Source: Solimonas sp. SE-A11 | Lineage (GTDB): Bacteria > Pseudomonadota > Gammaproteobacteria > Nevskiales > Nevskiaceae | NCBI RefSeq assembly: GCF_030345715.1 | Contig: NZ_JAUASX010000004.1 | Location: forward strand, 186,001 to 250,000 | Reading direction: 5' to 3' | DNA length: 64,000 nucleotides | Shown: positions 1-7,672 of the stretch, in pieces | Numbering within the stretch: the stretch's first letter is position 1 | How the letters are laid out: every line of letters starts with the position of its first letter | Position numbers and translations under genes: made by a program | The notes under the pieces: model-generated | Told to the model about the DNA's origin: nothing | The model's database searches: none | Seen by the model: only the letters and a program-made list of their open reading frames with translations

Positions 1-187
1 TATCGCCTTCCCCGCCATCAGCTGCGGGGTCTACGGCTACCCCGTGGCGGCTGCCACCGCCATCGCCGTGCGCGAGGTGCGCGCCTTCGTCACGGCCCAT
101 GGGCAGCCGCTGGAGGTGGTCTTTGCCTGCTTCAATGAGGCGGTCCTGGACGCCTACGAGCGCGAACTGGCACGCCCGCCCGCCTGA
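1..187 (+). CDS. Macro-domain protein (O-acetyl-ADP-ribose deacetylase-like), C-terminal end only
   Basis: The window opens inside this gene; the visible codons begin at base 2 and give 61 residues before the TGA at 185-187. The residues IAFPAISCGVYGYP match the conserved phosphate-binding loop region of macro domains of the YmdB/Af1521 type, and the tail with VVFACFNEAVLDAYE is the usual final strand and helix. Family members bind ADP-ribose and many hydrolyse O-acetyl-ADP-ribose or remove ADP-ribose from proteins. The N-terminal half, with the first part of the ADP-ribose site, lies outside the window, so activity cannot be judged. It runs in the same direction as rlmKL, 28 bases upstream. 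Confidence 0.85.
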   Translation, partial: IAFPAISCGVYGYPVAAATAIAVREVRAFVTAHGQPLEVVFACFNEAVLDAYERELARPPA

Positions 188-203
188 ACCCACGGATTTA
201 CGG

Positions 204-209
204 GATAAT
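204..209 (+). promoter_or_regulatory. Candidate -10 box of rlmKL, possibly leaderless
   Basis: GATAAT lies six bases before the ATG at 216, which would place the transcription start at or next to the start codon. No Shine-Dalgarno sequence is visible between the box and the ATG. The same arrangement recurs before three other genes in this window. The call is by eye only. Confidence 0.35.
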
Positions 210-215
210 TAGCGG

Positions 216-2435
216 ATGTCCGCCTTTCCCCTCTTCGTCACCACGCCTCGCGGCGTCGAACCCCTGCTCGCCGCCGAGCTGACTCAATTCGGCGCCACCG
301 AGGTCAAGGAGCGCATGGGCGGCGTCGCCTGCCAGGGCGATACCGCCGTGGCCTACCGCGCCTGCCTGTGGTCGCGCCTGGCCAGCCGCGTGCTGCTGCC
401 CCTGCGCAGCTTTCCCATCGAAGGCGGCACCGACGCGCTCTACAGCGCCGCGCGCGAACTGGCCTGGGACGACCTGTTCACCGCCTCGCACCGCTTCGCC
501 ATCGAGGTCGCCGGCCATTCGCCCACGATCACGCACACGCACTACGCCGCACTGAAGGTGAAGGACGCCATCGTCGACCACTTCCGCGATACCGTGGGCC
601 AGCGCCCGGACGTGGACACCGACAACCCGGACATCCGCATCCACCTGCACCTGGACAAGGAGCAGGCCACGCTGAGCCTGGACCTGGCCGGCGACAGCCT
701 GCACCGCCGCGGCTATCGCCTGCGCGGGGTCGAGGCGCCGCTGAAGGAGAACCTCGCCGCCGCGATCCTGGTCCGCGCCGGCTGGCCGCAGCTGGCCGCC
801 CAGGGCGCGCCGCTGGTGGACCCGATGTGCGGTTCCGGTACCCTGGTGATCGAGGCCGCCTGGATGGCCGGCGATGTGGCACCGGGCCTGATGCGCGAGC
901 ACTGGGGTTTCGAGGCCTGGCTGGACCACCGCCCCAAGCTCTGGGCCGACCTGCATGCCGAGGCCGTGGAGCGGCGCAACGAAGGCCTGAAGAAGCTGCC
1001 ACCGATGGCGGGCAGCGACGTCGACCTGGGCGCGCTGAAGTCGGCGCGCAAGAACGCCGCGCAGGCCGGCCTCACCGGCAAGATCGACTGGACCCAGCGC
1101 GATGCCCTGGAAGCGCGCGCCATCGGCGACCAGCCGGGCCTGGTGATCACCAACCCGCCCTACGGCGAACGCCTGGGTGCGGAAGGCGAGATCATCAAGC
1201 TGTACTCGCTGTTCGGCATGTCGCTGAAGCAGCACTTCCCCGGCTGGAAAGCCGCGGTCTTCACCAGCCGCGCCGACCTGGGCCCGCGCCTGGGCCTGCG
1301 CGCCGGCCGCATGTACTCGCTGTACAACGGCGCGCTGCAGGCCAAGCTGCTGAACTTCGACATCAACCCCGCCTCTGCCACGCCGCAGCCGCGCGGCGGC
1401 GAGGAATACGCCAACCGCCTGCAGAAGAACCTCAAGCACCTGGGCAAGTGGGTCAAGCGCAGCGGCGTGACCAACTACCGCGTCTACGACGCCGACCTGC
1501 CGGACTACGCCATCGCCGTGGACCTCTACCAGGCCGACGGCGAACTGCACGTGCACGTGCAGGAGTACGCCGCCCCCAAGACTGTGGACCCGGTAAAGGC
1601 CGAGATCCGCCTGCGCGAGGCGCTGGCGCACACCAGCGACATCCTGCAGGTGCCGGCCTCGCGCATCCACTTCAAGATGCGCAAGTCGCAGAAGGGCACC
1701 GCGCAGTACGAGAAGCACGACGAGATCGGCCACTTCCTGGAGATCGACGAATACGGCTGCAAGCTGCGCGTGAACTTCGAGGACTACCTCGACACCGGCG
1801 TGTTCCTGGATCACCGGCCGATCCGCAAGCGCATCCAGGAAGAGAGCGCCCGCAAGCGTTTCCTCAACCTGTTCTGCTACACCGGCGCCGCCACCGTACA
1901 CGCCGCCATGGGTGGGGCCAGCGAATCGGTGTCGGTGGACCTGTCCAACACCTACCTGGACTGGGCCGCGGAGAACCTGCGCCTCAACGGCTTCGACAGC
2001 CAGCAGACCGGCACGCTGCGCGACCGCCGCGACCATATCCATCGGCCCGCCCGCGGCGGCAGCCCCTGGAAGGCCAAGCCGCAGGCGCCGCATGAACTGG
2101 TGCGCGCCGACTGCATGCAGTGGCTCAAGATCGCCGGCACCAAGCCCGGCGAGCGATACGACCTGATCTTCTGCGACCCGCCGACCTTCTCCAACTCCAA
2201 GAAGATGGAAGGCATCCTCGACGTGCAGCGCGACCACGTGGAGATGATCCAGGGCTGCGCGGCGCTGCTGGCGCCGGGCGGCGTGCTGTACTTCTCCACC
2301 AACCGCCGCGGCTTCAAGCTGGACGAGGCGCAGCTCGAAGGCCTGATCATCAAGGACATCACGGCGCAGACGCTGGACGAGGACTTCAAGCGTCCGCCGC
2401 CGGCGCACCGCTGCTGGCAGATCAGGCGCGACTGA
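216..2435 (+). CDS. rlmL: Bifunctional 23S rRNA (guanine-N2)-methyltransferase RlmL/RlmK
   Basis: The 739-residue product is slightly longer than the roughly 700 residues of E. coli RlmKL. It has an N-terminal THUMP-type RNA-binding region (about residues 1-160), a first Rossmann methyltransferase domain with a GSGT motif near residue 207 and the catalytic NPPY at 313-316, and a second methyltransferase domain with FLNLFCYTGAATV and DPPTF at 654-658. In the family the first half makes m2G2445 and the second m7G2069 of 23S rRNA, using S-adenosylmethionine. The ATG at 216 has no clear ribosome-binding site but fits the family N-terminus. An insertion of about 30 residues (RDRRDHIHRPARGG region, near residue 605) sits before the second catalytic motif. 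Confidence 0.95.
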   Translation: MSAFPLFVTTPRGVEPLLAAELTQFGATEVKERMGGVACQGDTAVAYRACLWSRLASRVLLPLRSFPIEGGTDALYSAARELAWDDLFTASHRFAIEVAGHSPTITHTHYAALKVKDAIVDHFRDTVGQRPDVDTDNPDIRIHLHLDKEQATLSLDLAGDSLHRRGYRLRGVEAPLKENLAAAILVRAGWPQLAAQGAPLVDPMCGSGTLVIEAAWMAGDVAPGLMREHWGFEAWLDHRPKLWADLHAEAVERRNEGLKKLPPMAGSDVDLGALKSARKNAAQAGLTGKIDWTQRDALEARAIGDQPGLVITNPPYGERLGAEGEIIKLYSLFGMSLKQHFPGWKAAVFTSRADLGPRLGLRAGRMYSLYNGALQAKLLNFDINPASATPQPRGGEEYANRLQKNLKHLGKWVKRSGVTNYRVYDADLPDYAIAVDLYQADGELHVHVQEYAAPKTVDPVKAEIRLREALAHTSDILQVPASRIHFKMRKSQKGTAQYEKHDEIGHFLEIDEYGCKLRVNFEDYLDTGVFLDHRPIRKRIQEESARKRFLNLFCYTGAATVHAAMGGASESVSVDLSNTYLDWAAENLRLNGFDSQQTGTLRDRRDHIHRPARGGSPWKAKPQAPHELVRADCMQWLKIAGTKPGERYDLIFCDPPTFSNSKKMEGILDVQRDHVEMIQGCAALLAPGGVLYFSTNRRGFKLDEAQLEGLIIKDITAQTLDEDFKRPPPAHRCWQIRRD

Positions 2436-2511
2436 CCTCCGGCGGCTGAACGCGGTCCCACCTCGTCACTGCAACAAAGTCGTAACTGCGGTCACGTAGC
2501 CTGAAGGGGCC

Positions 2512-3870
2512 ATGACCGCTGCGCCGCCATCCCTGCCTGTTCCCGTCGCCAGCGGCGAAGTTGCCGCGTTGCTGCAGACGGTGGCTCCCGTCAGCCCCGG
2601 GCTGACGATCGACGCCTCCGCCGACGTCCTCCTGGAGCCGCAATACGCCCGCATGCTGTGCCTGCCCATCGTGACGCCGGACGGCGTCCCCGTGGGCACG
2701 CTGAGCCGCCACACCCTCAACGGCATCTTCCTGCGCCGCTTCGGCCGCGAGATCTTCGGCCCACGCGCGGTGACACAGGCGATGAACGCCGAGCCGCTGG
2801 TGGTGGACGTCAGCAGCACGCTGGAGCAAGCGGCGGCGCACATCACCGCCAAGCTGGGCTCGCCGATCACCGAGGACTTCGTGATCGTGGACCGGGGCCG
2901 CTACCTCGGCATGGGCATCGTGCTGGACCTGATCTCGGCACTGCAGCGCCGTGTGGACCAGGCTGCCCGCGAACTGGGCGAGGCCTACGGCCAGTTGCAG
3001 GCGTCGCAGGCGCAGCTGGTGCAGTCCGAGAAGATGGCCTCGCTGGGCCAGATGGTGGCCGGCGTGGCGCATGAGATCAACACGCCACTGGGCTACGTGC
3101 GCAACAATGTCGAGATGGTCCAGGGCGTGTTCGAGCAGCTCGGCGAAGTGATCGCCGCGCAGGACAAGCTGGGCCAGTTACTCAACGACGAATCCGCCGA
3201 CGAGCAGGCCCTGGGCGAACAGATGGCGCAGTGCGCCGCACTGATGGCGGACCTGCGCGAGAACCAACTGCTGGAAGACACCCGCGCGCTGTTCGGCGAC
3301 ACCCTGTTCGGCGTCGACACGATCAAGGACCTGGTGATCAGCCTGCGCAACTTCTCGCGCCTGGACCAGGCCCGCGTTGCCGACGTCTCGCTCAACGACT
3401 GCCTGGAACAGACCCTGATGATCGCCAACAACGTGCTGAAGGCGCGCGTCGAGGTGATCCGCCGCTTCGGCGACATCCCCAACATCCGCTGCTCGCCCTC
3501 GCAGATCAACCAGGTGCTGCTCAACATCATGACCAATGCCGCCCAGGCGATCGAACATGACCAGGGCAAGCTGCTGCTGCGCACCGAGGCGGACCATCAG
3601 TGGGTGCGCATCCACATCCAGGACAACGGCAAGGGCATGCCGCCGGAGGTCCTGAAGAAGGTCTTCGACCCCTTCTTCACCACCAAGCCCATCGGCCAGG
3701 GCACCGGCCTGGGCCTGTCGATCAGTTTCCAGATCGTGCAGGCTCACGGCGGCCGCATCGACGTGGTGTCGGAGCCGGGCCGCGGCACCAAATTCGTCAT
3801 CAGCCTGCCGCTCGAGGCGGCGGGGCCGTCGGCCGAACCGGCCGAGCGGGTGGCCGCCATCGCCGCCTGA
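2512..3870 (+). CDS. Soluble sensor histidine kinase with N-terminal CBS-like region
   Basis: The 452-residue protein has no signal peptide or membrane span, so it should sense a cytoplasmic signal. Residues about 45-145 look like a degenerate pair of CBS motifs ([16 protein letters not shown], then [13 protein letters not shown]), followed by a coiled coil (145-175) and a dimerisation/phosphoacceptor domain with H187 in [10 protein letters not shown]. The ATPase domain shows the N box ([15 protein letters not shown]), [14 protein letters not shown] and GTGLGLS. The arrangement is that of a HWE/NtrB-like kinase with short HisKA. A GAAGGGG ribosome-binding site precedes the ATG. The response-regulator gene follows after 18 bases, so they probably form one two-component system. 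The CBS assignment is inferred by eye. Confidence 0.85.
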   Translation: MTAAPPSLPVPVASGEVAALLQTVAPVSPGLTIDASADVLLEPQYARMLCLPIVTPDGVPVGTLSRHTLNGIFLRRFGREIFGPRAVTQAMNAEPLVVDVSSTLEQAAAHITAKLGSPITEDFVIVDRGRYLGMGIVLDLISALQRRVDQAARELGEAYGQLQASQAQLVQSEKMASLGQMVAGVAHEINTPLGYVRNNVEMVQGVFEQLGEVIAAQDKLGQLLNDESADEQALGEQMAQCAALMADLRENQLLEDTRALFGDTLFGVDTIKDLVISLRNFSRLDQARVADVSLNDCLEQTLMIANNVLKARVEVIRRFGDIPNIRCSPSQINQVLLNIMTNAAQAIEHDQGKLLLRTEADHQWVRIHIQDNGKGMPPEVLKKVFDPFFTTKPIGQGTGLGLSISFQIVQAHGGRIDVVSEPGRGTKFVISLPLEAAGPSAEPAERVAAIAA

Positions 3871-3888
3871 AGCCGAGACACCTCCCCC

Positions 3889-4881
3889 ATGAATGCCAAG
3901 CCCACGCTGCTGCTGATCGACGACGAGGAACGCATCCTGCGCTCGCTGGCGATGCTGTTCCGCGGCGACTACCGCCTGCACGCCACCACCGATCCGCACG
4001 AGGCCCTGGCCATCATCGCGCGCGAGCCGGTGCATGTCATCGTCAGCGACCAGCGCATGCCGATCATGCGCGGCGCCGAGCTGCTGCGACAGGTGCGCGA
4101 GAAATCGCCCAACACCATGCGCCTGCTGCTGACCGGCTACTCCGAGCTGGAAGCCGTGGTGGCCTCGGTCAACGAGGGCGAGATCTTCCGTTTCATCAAC
4201 AAGCCCTGGGACGCCGCCGAATTGCGCGACACCGTGCGCCAGGCCGCCGAAATCTCGCGCGCGCTGATGGCCGCCGGCCCGGTAGCCCCGCCGCAGCCGC
4301 TGTTCACCGAGACCGGCAGCTTCGTGGCGCCGGTGGCCATGGCCCTGCCCGGCAAGCAGCCGGCACCCGGCGAAACCCTGCTCGTGATCGACGACGACGC
4401 CGAAGTGGTCCAGGCCGTCCAGGAGATCGTCGGCCCCTCGATGAGCGTGCTGTGGGCGCAGACCCTGGACGCCGCGATGGCCGCCATCGAGCAGCACGAC
4501 ATCGCCGTGATCGTCTCCGAGCTGGTGGTGAAGCGCGAGACCGTGACGCCCCTGCTGAAGCTGCTCAAGGCCCAGCACCCGGAGGTGGTCACCCTGGTTC
4601 TGACGCCCTTCCAGGACGTCAGCGTCTTCATCGGCCTGATCAACCAGGGCCAGGTCTATCGCCTGCTGCCCAAGCCGGTGCGCCGCGGCCCACTGGGCAT
4701 GAACATCGCCTCGGCCCTGCGCCATCATCGCGCCCTGCGCGACGCGCCGAAGCTGCGCGCGGCCTACCAGGTGGAGAAGATCCGCCAGCCCGAGGAAGCC
4801 AGCGGCACCGTGGCCAACCGCGTGATGGGCCTGCTGTGCCGCATCCGCGGCCGCGGCGCCGCGGCCAGCCCCGGCGCCTGA
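3889..4881 (+). CDS. Response regulator with two receiver domains and no output domain
   Basis: The 330-residue protein holds two receiver domains and about 45 C-terminal residues without a recognisable DNA-binding or enzymatic domain. The first receiver (about 5-125) has the acidic pocket D11-D12-E13, phosphoacceptor D54 in VIVSDQRMP, T/S in LLTGYS and K105 in NKPWD, the pattern of RpfG/HupR-type receivers. The second (about 162-285) has D168-D170 and a KPV lysine, but the phosphoacceptor position reads VIVSE, with Glu211 in place of Asp. It therefore probably cannot be phosphorylated and may mimic the phosphorylated state. It is encoded 18 bases after the histidine kinase and is its likely partner. 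Output is unknown; a protein-interaction role or a phosphorelay/phosphate-sink role is inferred. Confidence 0.85.
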   Translation: MNAKPTLLLIDDEERILRSLAMLFRGDYRLHATTDPHEALAIIAREPVHVIVSDQRMPIMRGAELLRQVREKSPNTMRLLLTGYSELEAVVASVNEGEIFRFINKPWDAAELRDTVRQAAEISRALMAAGPVAPPQPLFTETGSFVAPVAMALPGKQPAPGETLLVIDDDAEVVQAVQEIVGPSMSVLWAQTLDAAMAAIEQHDIAVIVSELVVKRETVTPLLKLLKAQHPEVVTLVLTPFQDVSVFIGLINQGQVYRLLPKPVRRGPLGMNIASALRHHRALRDAPKLRAAYQVEKIRQPEEASGTVANRVMGLLCRIRGRGAAASPGA

Positions 4882-4954
4882 TCCCCCGCCCGGGGGTCGG
4901 TCCGGAGGGGCCGGCGTGGTAGAGTCGGCGCACCCGATTCCAGGAGCGTCGAAG

Positions 4955-5572
4955 ATGGTCCACCCGATGCGCGCCGCGCTGTTCGCGCTGCTCAGCCTTT
5001 CCAGCCTTGCCGCCGCCGCGCAGGATGCCCCCGCGGCGCTGTGCCGTGCCTACGACAATGGCCAGTGGCAGACATTGGGCCGCGGCTCGCTGGAATCCTG
5101 CCTCAAGGCCGTGGACCAGTCGGTGCTCGGCTACAACAGCCAGGGCTTCAAGTTCGGCCTGGCCGGCCGCCAGCTGCTGGCCGCCGACAACAACTACTTC
5201 TACCGCTCCGAGGACCAGGGCCGCAGTTGGAGCGCCTTCGGCTACCGTGGCTCGGTCAAGGCGATCCTGGATGCCGCCGCGCCGCTGCAGCCGGTCACGC
5301 TACCGGTGGCCACTGCCGACGTGCTACAGCCGTCCTCCCCGATCCCGCAGGTCGAGGAGCGCAGCTGCAGCGTCTACGGTGAGGGGGCCTGGAAGACGGT
5401 CGGCAACCTGCCGCTGCCGGCCTGCGGCGACGCCCTGGACCGCGCCCCGAACCAGTACGACGACACCGGCTACAAGTATGGCTACTGGGGCAAGCTCTAT
5501 CTCGCCGCCGACGCCAAGAACATCCTGACCTCGGACAACGGCGAGAACTGGACGCCGCTACGCCCGCGCTGA
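4955..5572 (+). CDS. Secreted protein of two tandem homologous domains, function unknown
   Basis: An ATG further upstream exists at 4916, but the start at 4955 is preferred because AGGAGCG stands nine bases before it and the product then begins with a clean signal peptide (MRAALFALLSLSSLAAAAQDA). The mature part, about 180 residues, is a duplication. Both halves share a Cys-x-x-Tyr start, a W-[QK]-T-[LV]-G motif, a second Cys, a G-[FY]-K-[FY]-G motif, L-A-A-D, and an end with S-x-[DE]-x-G-x-x-W. The paired cysteines in each copy suggest one disulphide per domain, consistent with a periplasmic or extracellular location. I do not recognise the family. It precedes an MliC-like lipoprotein by 19 bases, so the two are probably cotranscribed. 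Confidence 0.7.
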   Translation: MVHPMRAALFALLSLSSLAAAAQDAPAALCRAYDNGQWQTLGRGSLESCLKAVDQSVLGYNSQGFKFGLAGRQLLAADNNYFYRSEDQGRSWSAFGYRGSVKAILDAAAPLQPVTLPVATADVLQPSSPIPQVEERSCSVYGEGAWKTVGNLPLPACGDALDRAPNQYDDTGYKYGYWGKLYLAADAKNILTSDNGENWTPLRPR

Positions 5573-5591
5573 GGCCTTCCGAGGATTATCG

Positions 5592-5990
5592 ATGCCCGCC
5601 CTGCGCCTGCTGCTGATCGCTGTCCTGCTCGCCGGCTGCTCGCGCGGCACGGAGGCCCCTCCCGCGGCCGCGCCGGCCGCCGACGCCCCTGCCCCGATCC
5701 CGGAGAACGTGGTGATCGAGGAGCCGGCGACGGCGCAGCCGATGACCATGCTCTACCGTTGCGAGGGCGACGCCAAGGTCACGGTGGCCATGCTCGACGC
5801 CGAGTCCGAGAAGGTCGCCGTCACCCTGCCCGGCGAAGACGCCGTGGAACTGAGCCAGGCCCCGTCCGCCTCCGGCGCCAGGTACGTCGGCGACAAGCTG
5901 GTGTTCCTGGGCAAGGGCGACGAGGCCACGTTCGAGCGCGACGGCAAGACCGTCTTCAGCGGCTGCAAGCTGCAGGCCGCCGCCGGCTAG
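5592..5990 (+). CDS. MliC-family lysozyme-inhibitor lipoprotein
   Basis: The 132-residue precursor begins with a lipoprotein signal whose lipobox is LLAGC, followed by an Ala/Pro-rich tether to about residue 45. The globular part shows the MliC pattern: YRCEG with the first cysteine, SGARY, then GKGDEATF and a closing Cys. In the family the serine of SGxxY and the lysine of the KG[DE]EA motif insert into the active site of C-type lysozyme, protecting peptidoglycan. The protein should sit in the outer membrane or periplasm. The upstream gene encodes another secreted protein. Family membership is seen in the motifs; inhibition of a particular lysozyme is inferred. Confidence 0.8.
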   Translation: MPALRLLLIAVLLAGCSRGTEAPPAAAPAADAPAPIPENVVIEEPATAQPMTMLYRCEGDAKVTVAMLDAESEKVAVTLPGEDAVELSQAPSASGARYVGDKLVFLGKGDEATFERDGKTVFSGCKLQAAAG

Positions 5991-6007
5991 GGACGCTCCA
6001 AAAAAGT

Positions 6008-6101
6008 CCGTTCGTGACTGAGCCCGTCGAAGCGCGAGCAGACTTCCCCACTGGCGGTCAATCAGTTGCCGTTCAGCCTTCGACAGGCTCAGGGCGAACG
6101 G
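6008..6101. repeat. Inverted pair of REP-like palindromes
   Basis: Two related elements in opposite orientation lie between convergent genes. The left copy starts at 6008 with CCGTTCGTGACTGAGCC and the right copy (6069-6101) contains CTTCGACAGGCTCAGGGCG. This is the widespread GTTCG...CTGAGCC...GTCGAAG repeat of proteobacterial intergenic regions. The stem could act as a bidirectional transcription terminator for the two flanking genes. Confidence 0.7.
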
Positions 6102-6119
6102 CAACTTTCCCAGGCTTCC

Positions 6120-7361
6120 TCAGCGCGCCTTGACCCAGACCGGGCTGGTATAGGCCACCGCCTCGCCCGCCTCGTTCTCCACGCGCACGTAGTACCAGCG
6201 CTCGTTCGCCGACACCGGCAGGGCGTACTCCAGGCGGCTACCGCCGCTGCGCAGCAGCGGCTCGCCGGCCTTGTCGTACAGCGCGATGCGCCCCGGGTAG
6301 CTGCGGCCGTCGCGGTAACGCACGGACACCTGCAGCGGCACGCTGGCATTGACGTCGCAGCCCAGTCGCGCACCCATAGGGTGCCCCTCGGCGGTCATCT
6401 CGATCTCCAGGTCCTCGCCGCCGACCACGGCATACATGCGCCGCGCCAGCATGGCGTCCTTGATCGTGGCCGGGGCAAGGTCTGGCGCCAGGATCACGGT
6501 CTTCGGCAGCTCGGGCGACGCCCAGTTCGTGCCGTGCTCGTCCTCGCCGCTGACCGCGCCTACGTGCCAGCCGTTGTCCAGCGCCAGTGCATACCAATCG
6601 ACGTAGCGATCGCTGCTGCCGCCGTTGTACAGCTCCATGCCGACCATGCGCTCGTCGGCCTGCGGTACGTGCCGCAGATTCCACCAGTTGCCGCCCGGGT
6701 CGAAGTCGCCCAGCGTCTTGTCGCCAGGGTGATTGAAGATGGCGATGCTGTCGTTGCCACCGCCCAGCAGCGGCGTGTCCGGCGAACGGTCGAACCAGCT
6801 CCAGAAGGACTCCATCGTCAGCAGGTAGCCGCCGTCGAGCTTGGCGTTGGTCTGGTCCTTGCCGAAGAAGACGTTGATGTGGCCGAAACGGTCCGAGGTC
6901 CACTCGAAGCCCCGGAAGGCCAGGAAGCTTGCGTCGCTCGCCGCCTCGCTCTGCTGGCTGATCGACTCCCACTTGTTCAGTTCGTCGACGCTGGGCGTCA
7001 GGCAGGTCAGCAGGCCGTCCGGCGTAGTGAAGCAGTCGCTGCCCAGCGAGATGAACACCAGCGGATCGAGGTTGTCGGTGTGCTCGCTGCTGCCCATGAA
7101 ATCCAGCCCACCCACCTTGCCGGCGGCGAAGTAGTCAGCCGGGATCGAATGGATGTCACCATCGGAGTAGGAGCTGTGCTCGTGCAATGCACCACGCTGA
7201 TGCTTCAAGGTCGCCAGGACCGGTCCGGCATAGGCATCGCAGACCTTGGCAGCGGCGGGGGTGCCAGGCCGCGGGCCATCGCCCATGGGGTCGGAGCTGC
7301 CGCAGGCGCAGAGCAGCAGCAGGAAGCTGGTGGCGGACAGGCGCGGAAGGAGCTTGGACAT
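6120..7361 (-). CDS. DUF3604/PHP-like lipoprotein, putative metallohydrolase
   Basis: The 413-residue precursor has a lipoprotein signal (SFLLLLCAC, lipidated Cys near residue 20). The mature protein opens its catalytic-type domain with LHEHSSYSDGD, the HxHxxxSDG metal-binding pattern of PHP/CehA-like phosphoesterases and DUF3604 proteins. Further likely ligands are in SSEHTD, FNHPGD and SGEDEHG. The final 100 residues resemble a beta-sandwich (YALPVSANERWYYVRVENEAG). It is probably an envelope-attached metallohydrolase of unknown substrate. The gene stands alone, convergent with the MliC-like gene and separated from it by palindromic repeats. Its first residues after lipidation, GSSDPM, resemble those of the CocE/NonD lipoprotein encoded at 29117-30901. 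Confidence 0.75.
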   Translation of the reverse strand: MSKLLPRLSATSFLLLLCACGSSDPMGDGPRPGTPAAAKVCDAYAGPVLATLKHQRGALHEHSSYSDGDIHSIPADYFAAGKVGGLDFMGSSEHTDNLDPLVFISLGSDCFTTPDGLLTCLTPSVDELNKWESISQQSEAASDASFLAFRGFEWTSDRFGHINVFFGKDQTNAKLDGGYLLTMESFWSWFDRSPDTPLLGGGNDSIAIFNHPGDKTLGDFDPGGNWWNLRHVPQADERMVGMELYNGGSSDRYVDWYALALDNGWHVGAVSGEDEHGTNWASPELPKTVILAPDLAPATIKDAMLARRMYAVVGGEDLEIEMTAEGHPMGARLGCDVNASVPLQVSVRYRDGRSYPGRIALYDKAGEPLLRSGGSRLEYALPVSANERWYYVRVENEAGEAVAYTSPVWVKAR

Positions 7362-7475
7362 GTGCAGTCGGTCAGGTCGTCAGAGCGGCAAGGATGCCTG
7401 CGACCGTCGGGATGCCAAGTGAAATATTTGCGACAAGGCGATTTTTACTAGCAGGCCCGCCTCGCCCCCCGACCC

Positions 7476-7501
7476 CGCAGGAGCGGCTGTCAGCCGCGAA
7501 C
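7476..7501. repeat. REP palindrome, GGAGCGGCTGTCAGCCGCG type
   Basis: A short palindrome (AGCGGCTG/CAGCCGC). The same element, in an inverted pair, occurs at 28101-28159, which shows that it is a dispersed repeat and not a local operator. Confidence 0.75.
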
Positions 7502-7560
7502 GCCGGTCACTCCCACCACCAGCGCTCGCACCTGCCTCCCATACCAGCTTTGAAGGGCGT

Positions 7561-7644
7561 CGTCATACCGGCGAAAGCCGGCATCCAGTCCCGGACAGGG
7601 GTGCCCCCCCGCCCGACTGGACGCCGGCCCTCGGCTGCATGACG
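7561..7644. repeat. Inverted pair of CGTCATACCGGCGAAAGCCG repeats
   Basis: The left unit 7561-7590 contains CCGGCGAAAGCCGG, a common proteobacterial intergenic palindrome. The right unit 7615-7644 is a diverged inverted copy beginning GACTGGACGCCGG and ending GCATGACG. Together the outer ends CGTCAT and ATGACG form a small mobile-element-like unit lying upstream of the DUF3604 gene and downstream of the 447-residue lipoprotein gene. Confidence 0.65.
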
Positions 7645-7672
7645 TTCTCCGTGCCGCCTGAGGAATACCGCC

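Larger units (their letters stand above)
7362..7672. other. Intergenic stretch of about 310 bases with repeats, no gene seen
   Basis: The left part, to about 7445, is the upstream region of the DUF3604 gene. The rest is occupied by two palindromic repeat families, described separately at 7476-7501 and 7561-7644. I see no convincing small gene; the open frames here lack codon bias and start signals. Confidence 0.6.

Noticed and set aside
198-2408. Open frame of 736 codons antisense to rlmKL
   Set aside because: Low-complexity Val/Gly/Ala/Arg/His composition typical of the complement of GC-rich coding DNA; the plus-strand gene has clear methyltransferase motifs.
3178-4728. Open frame of 516 codons antisense to the kinase and regulator genes
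   Set aside because: Crosses two well-supported genes and has no recognisable domain or start signal.
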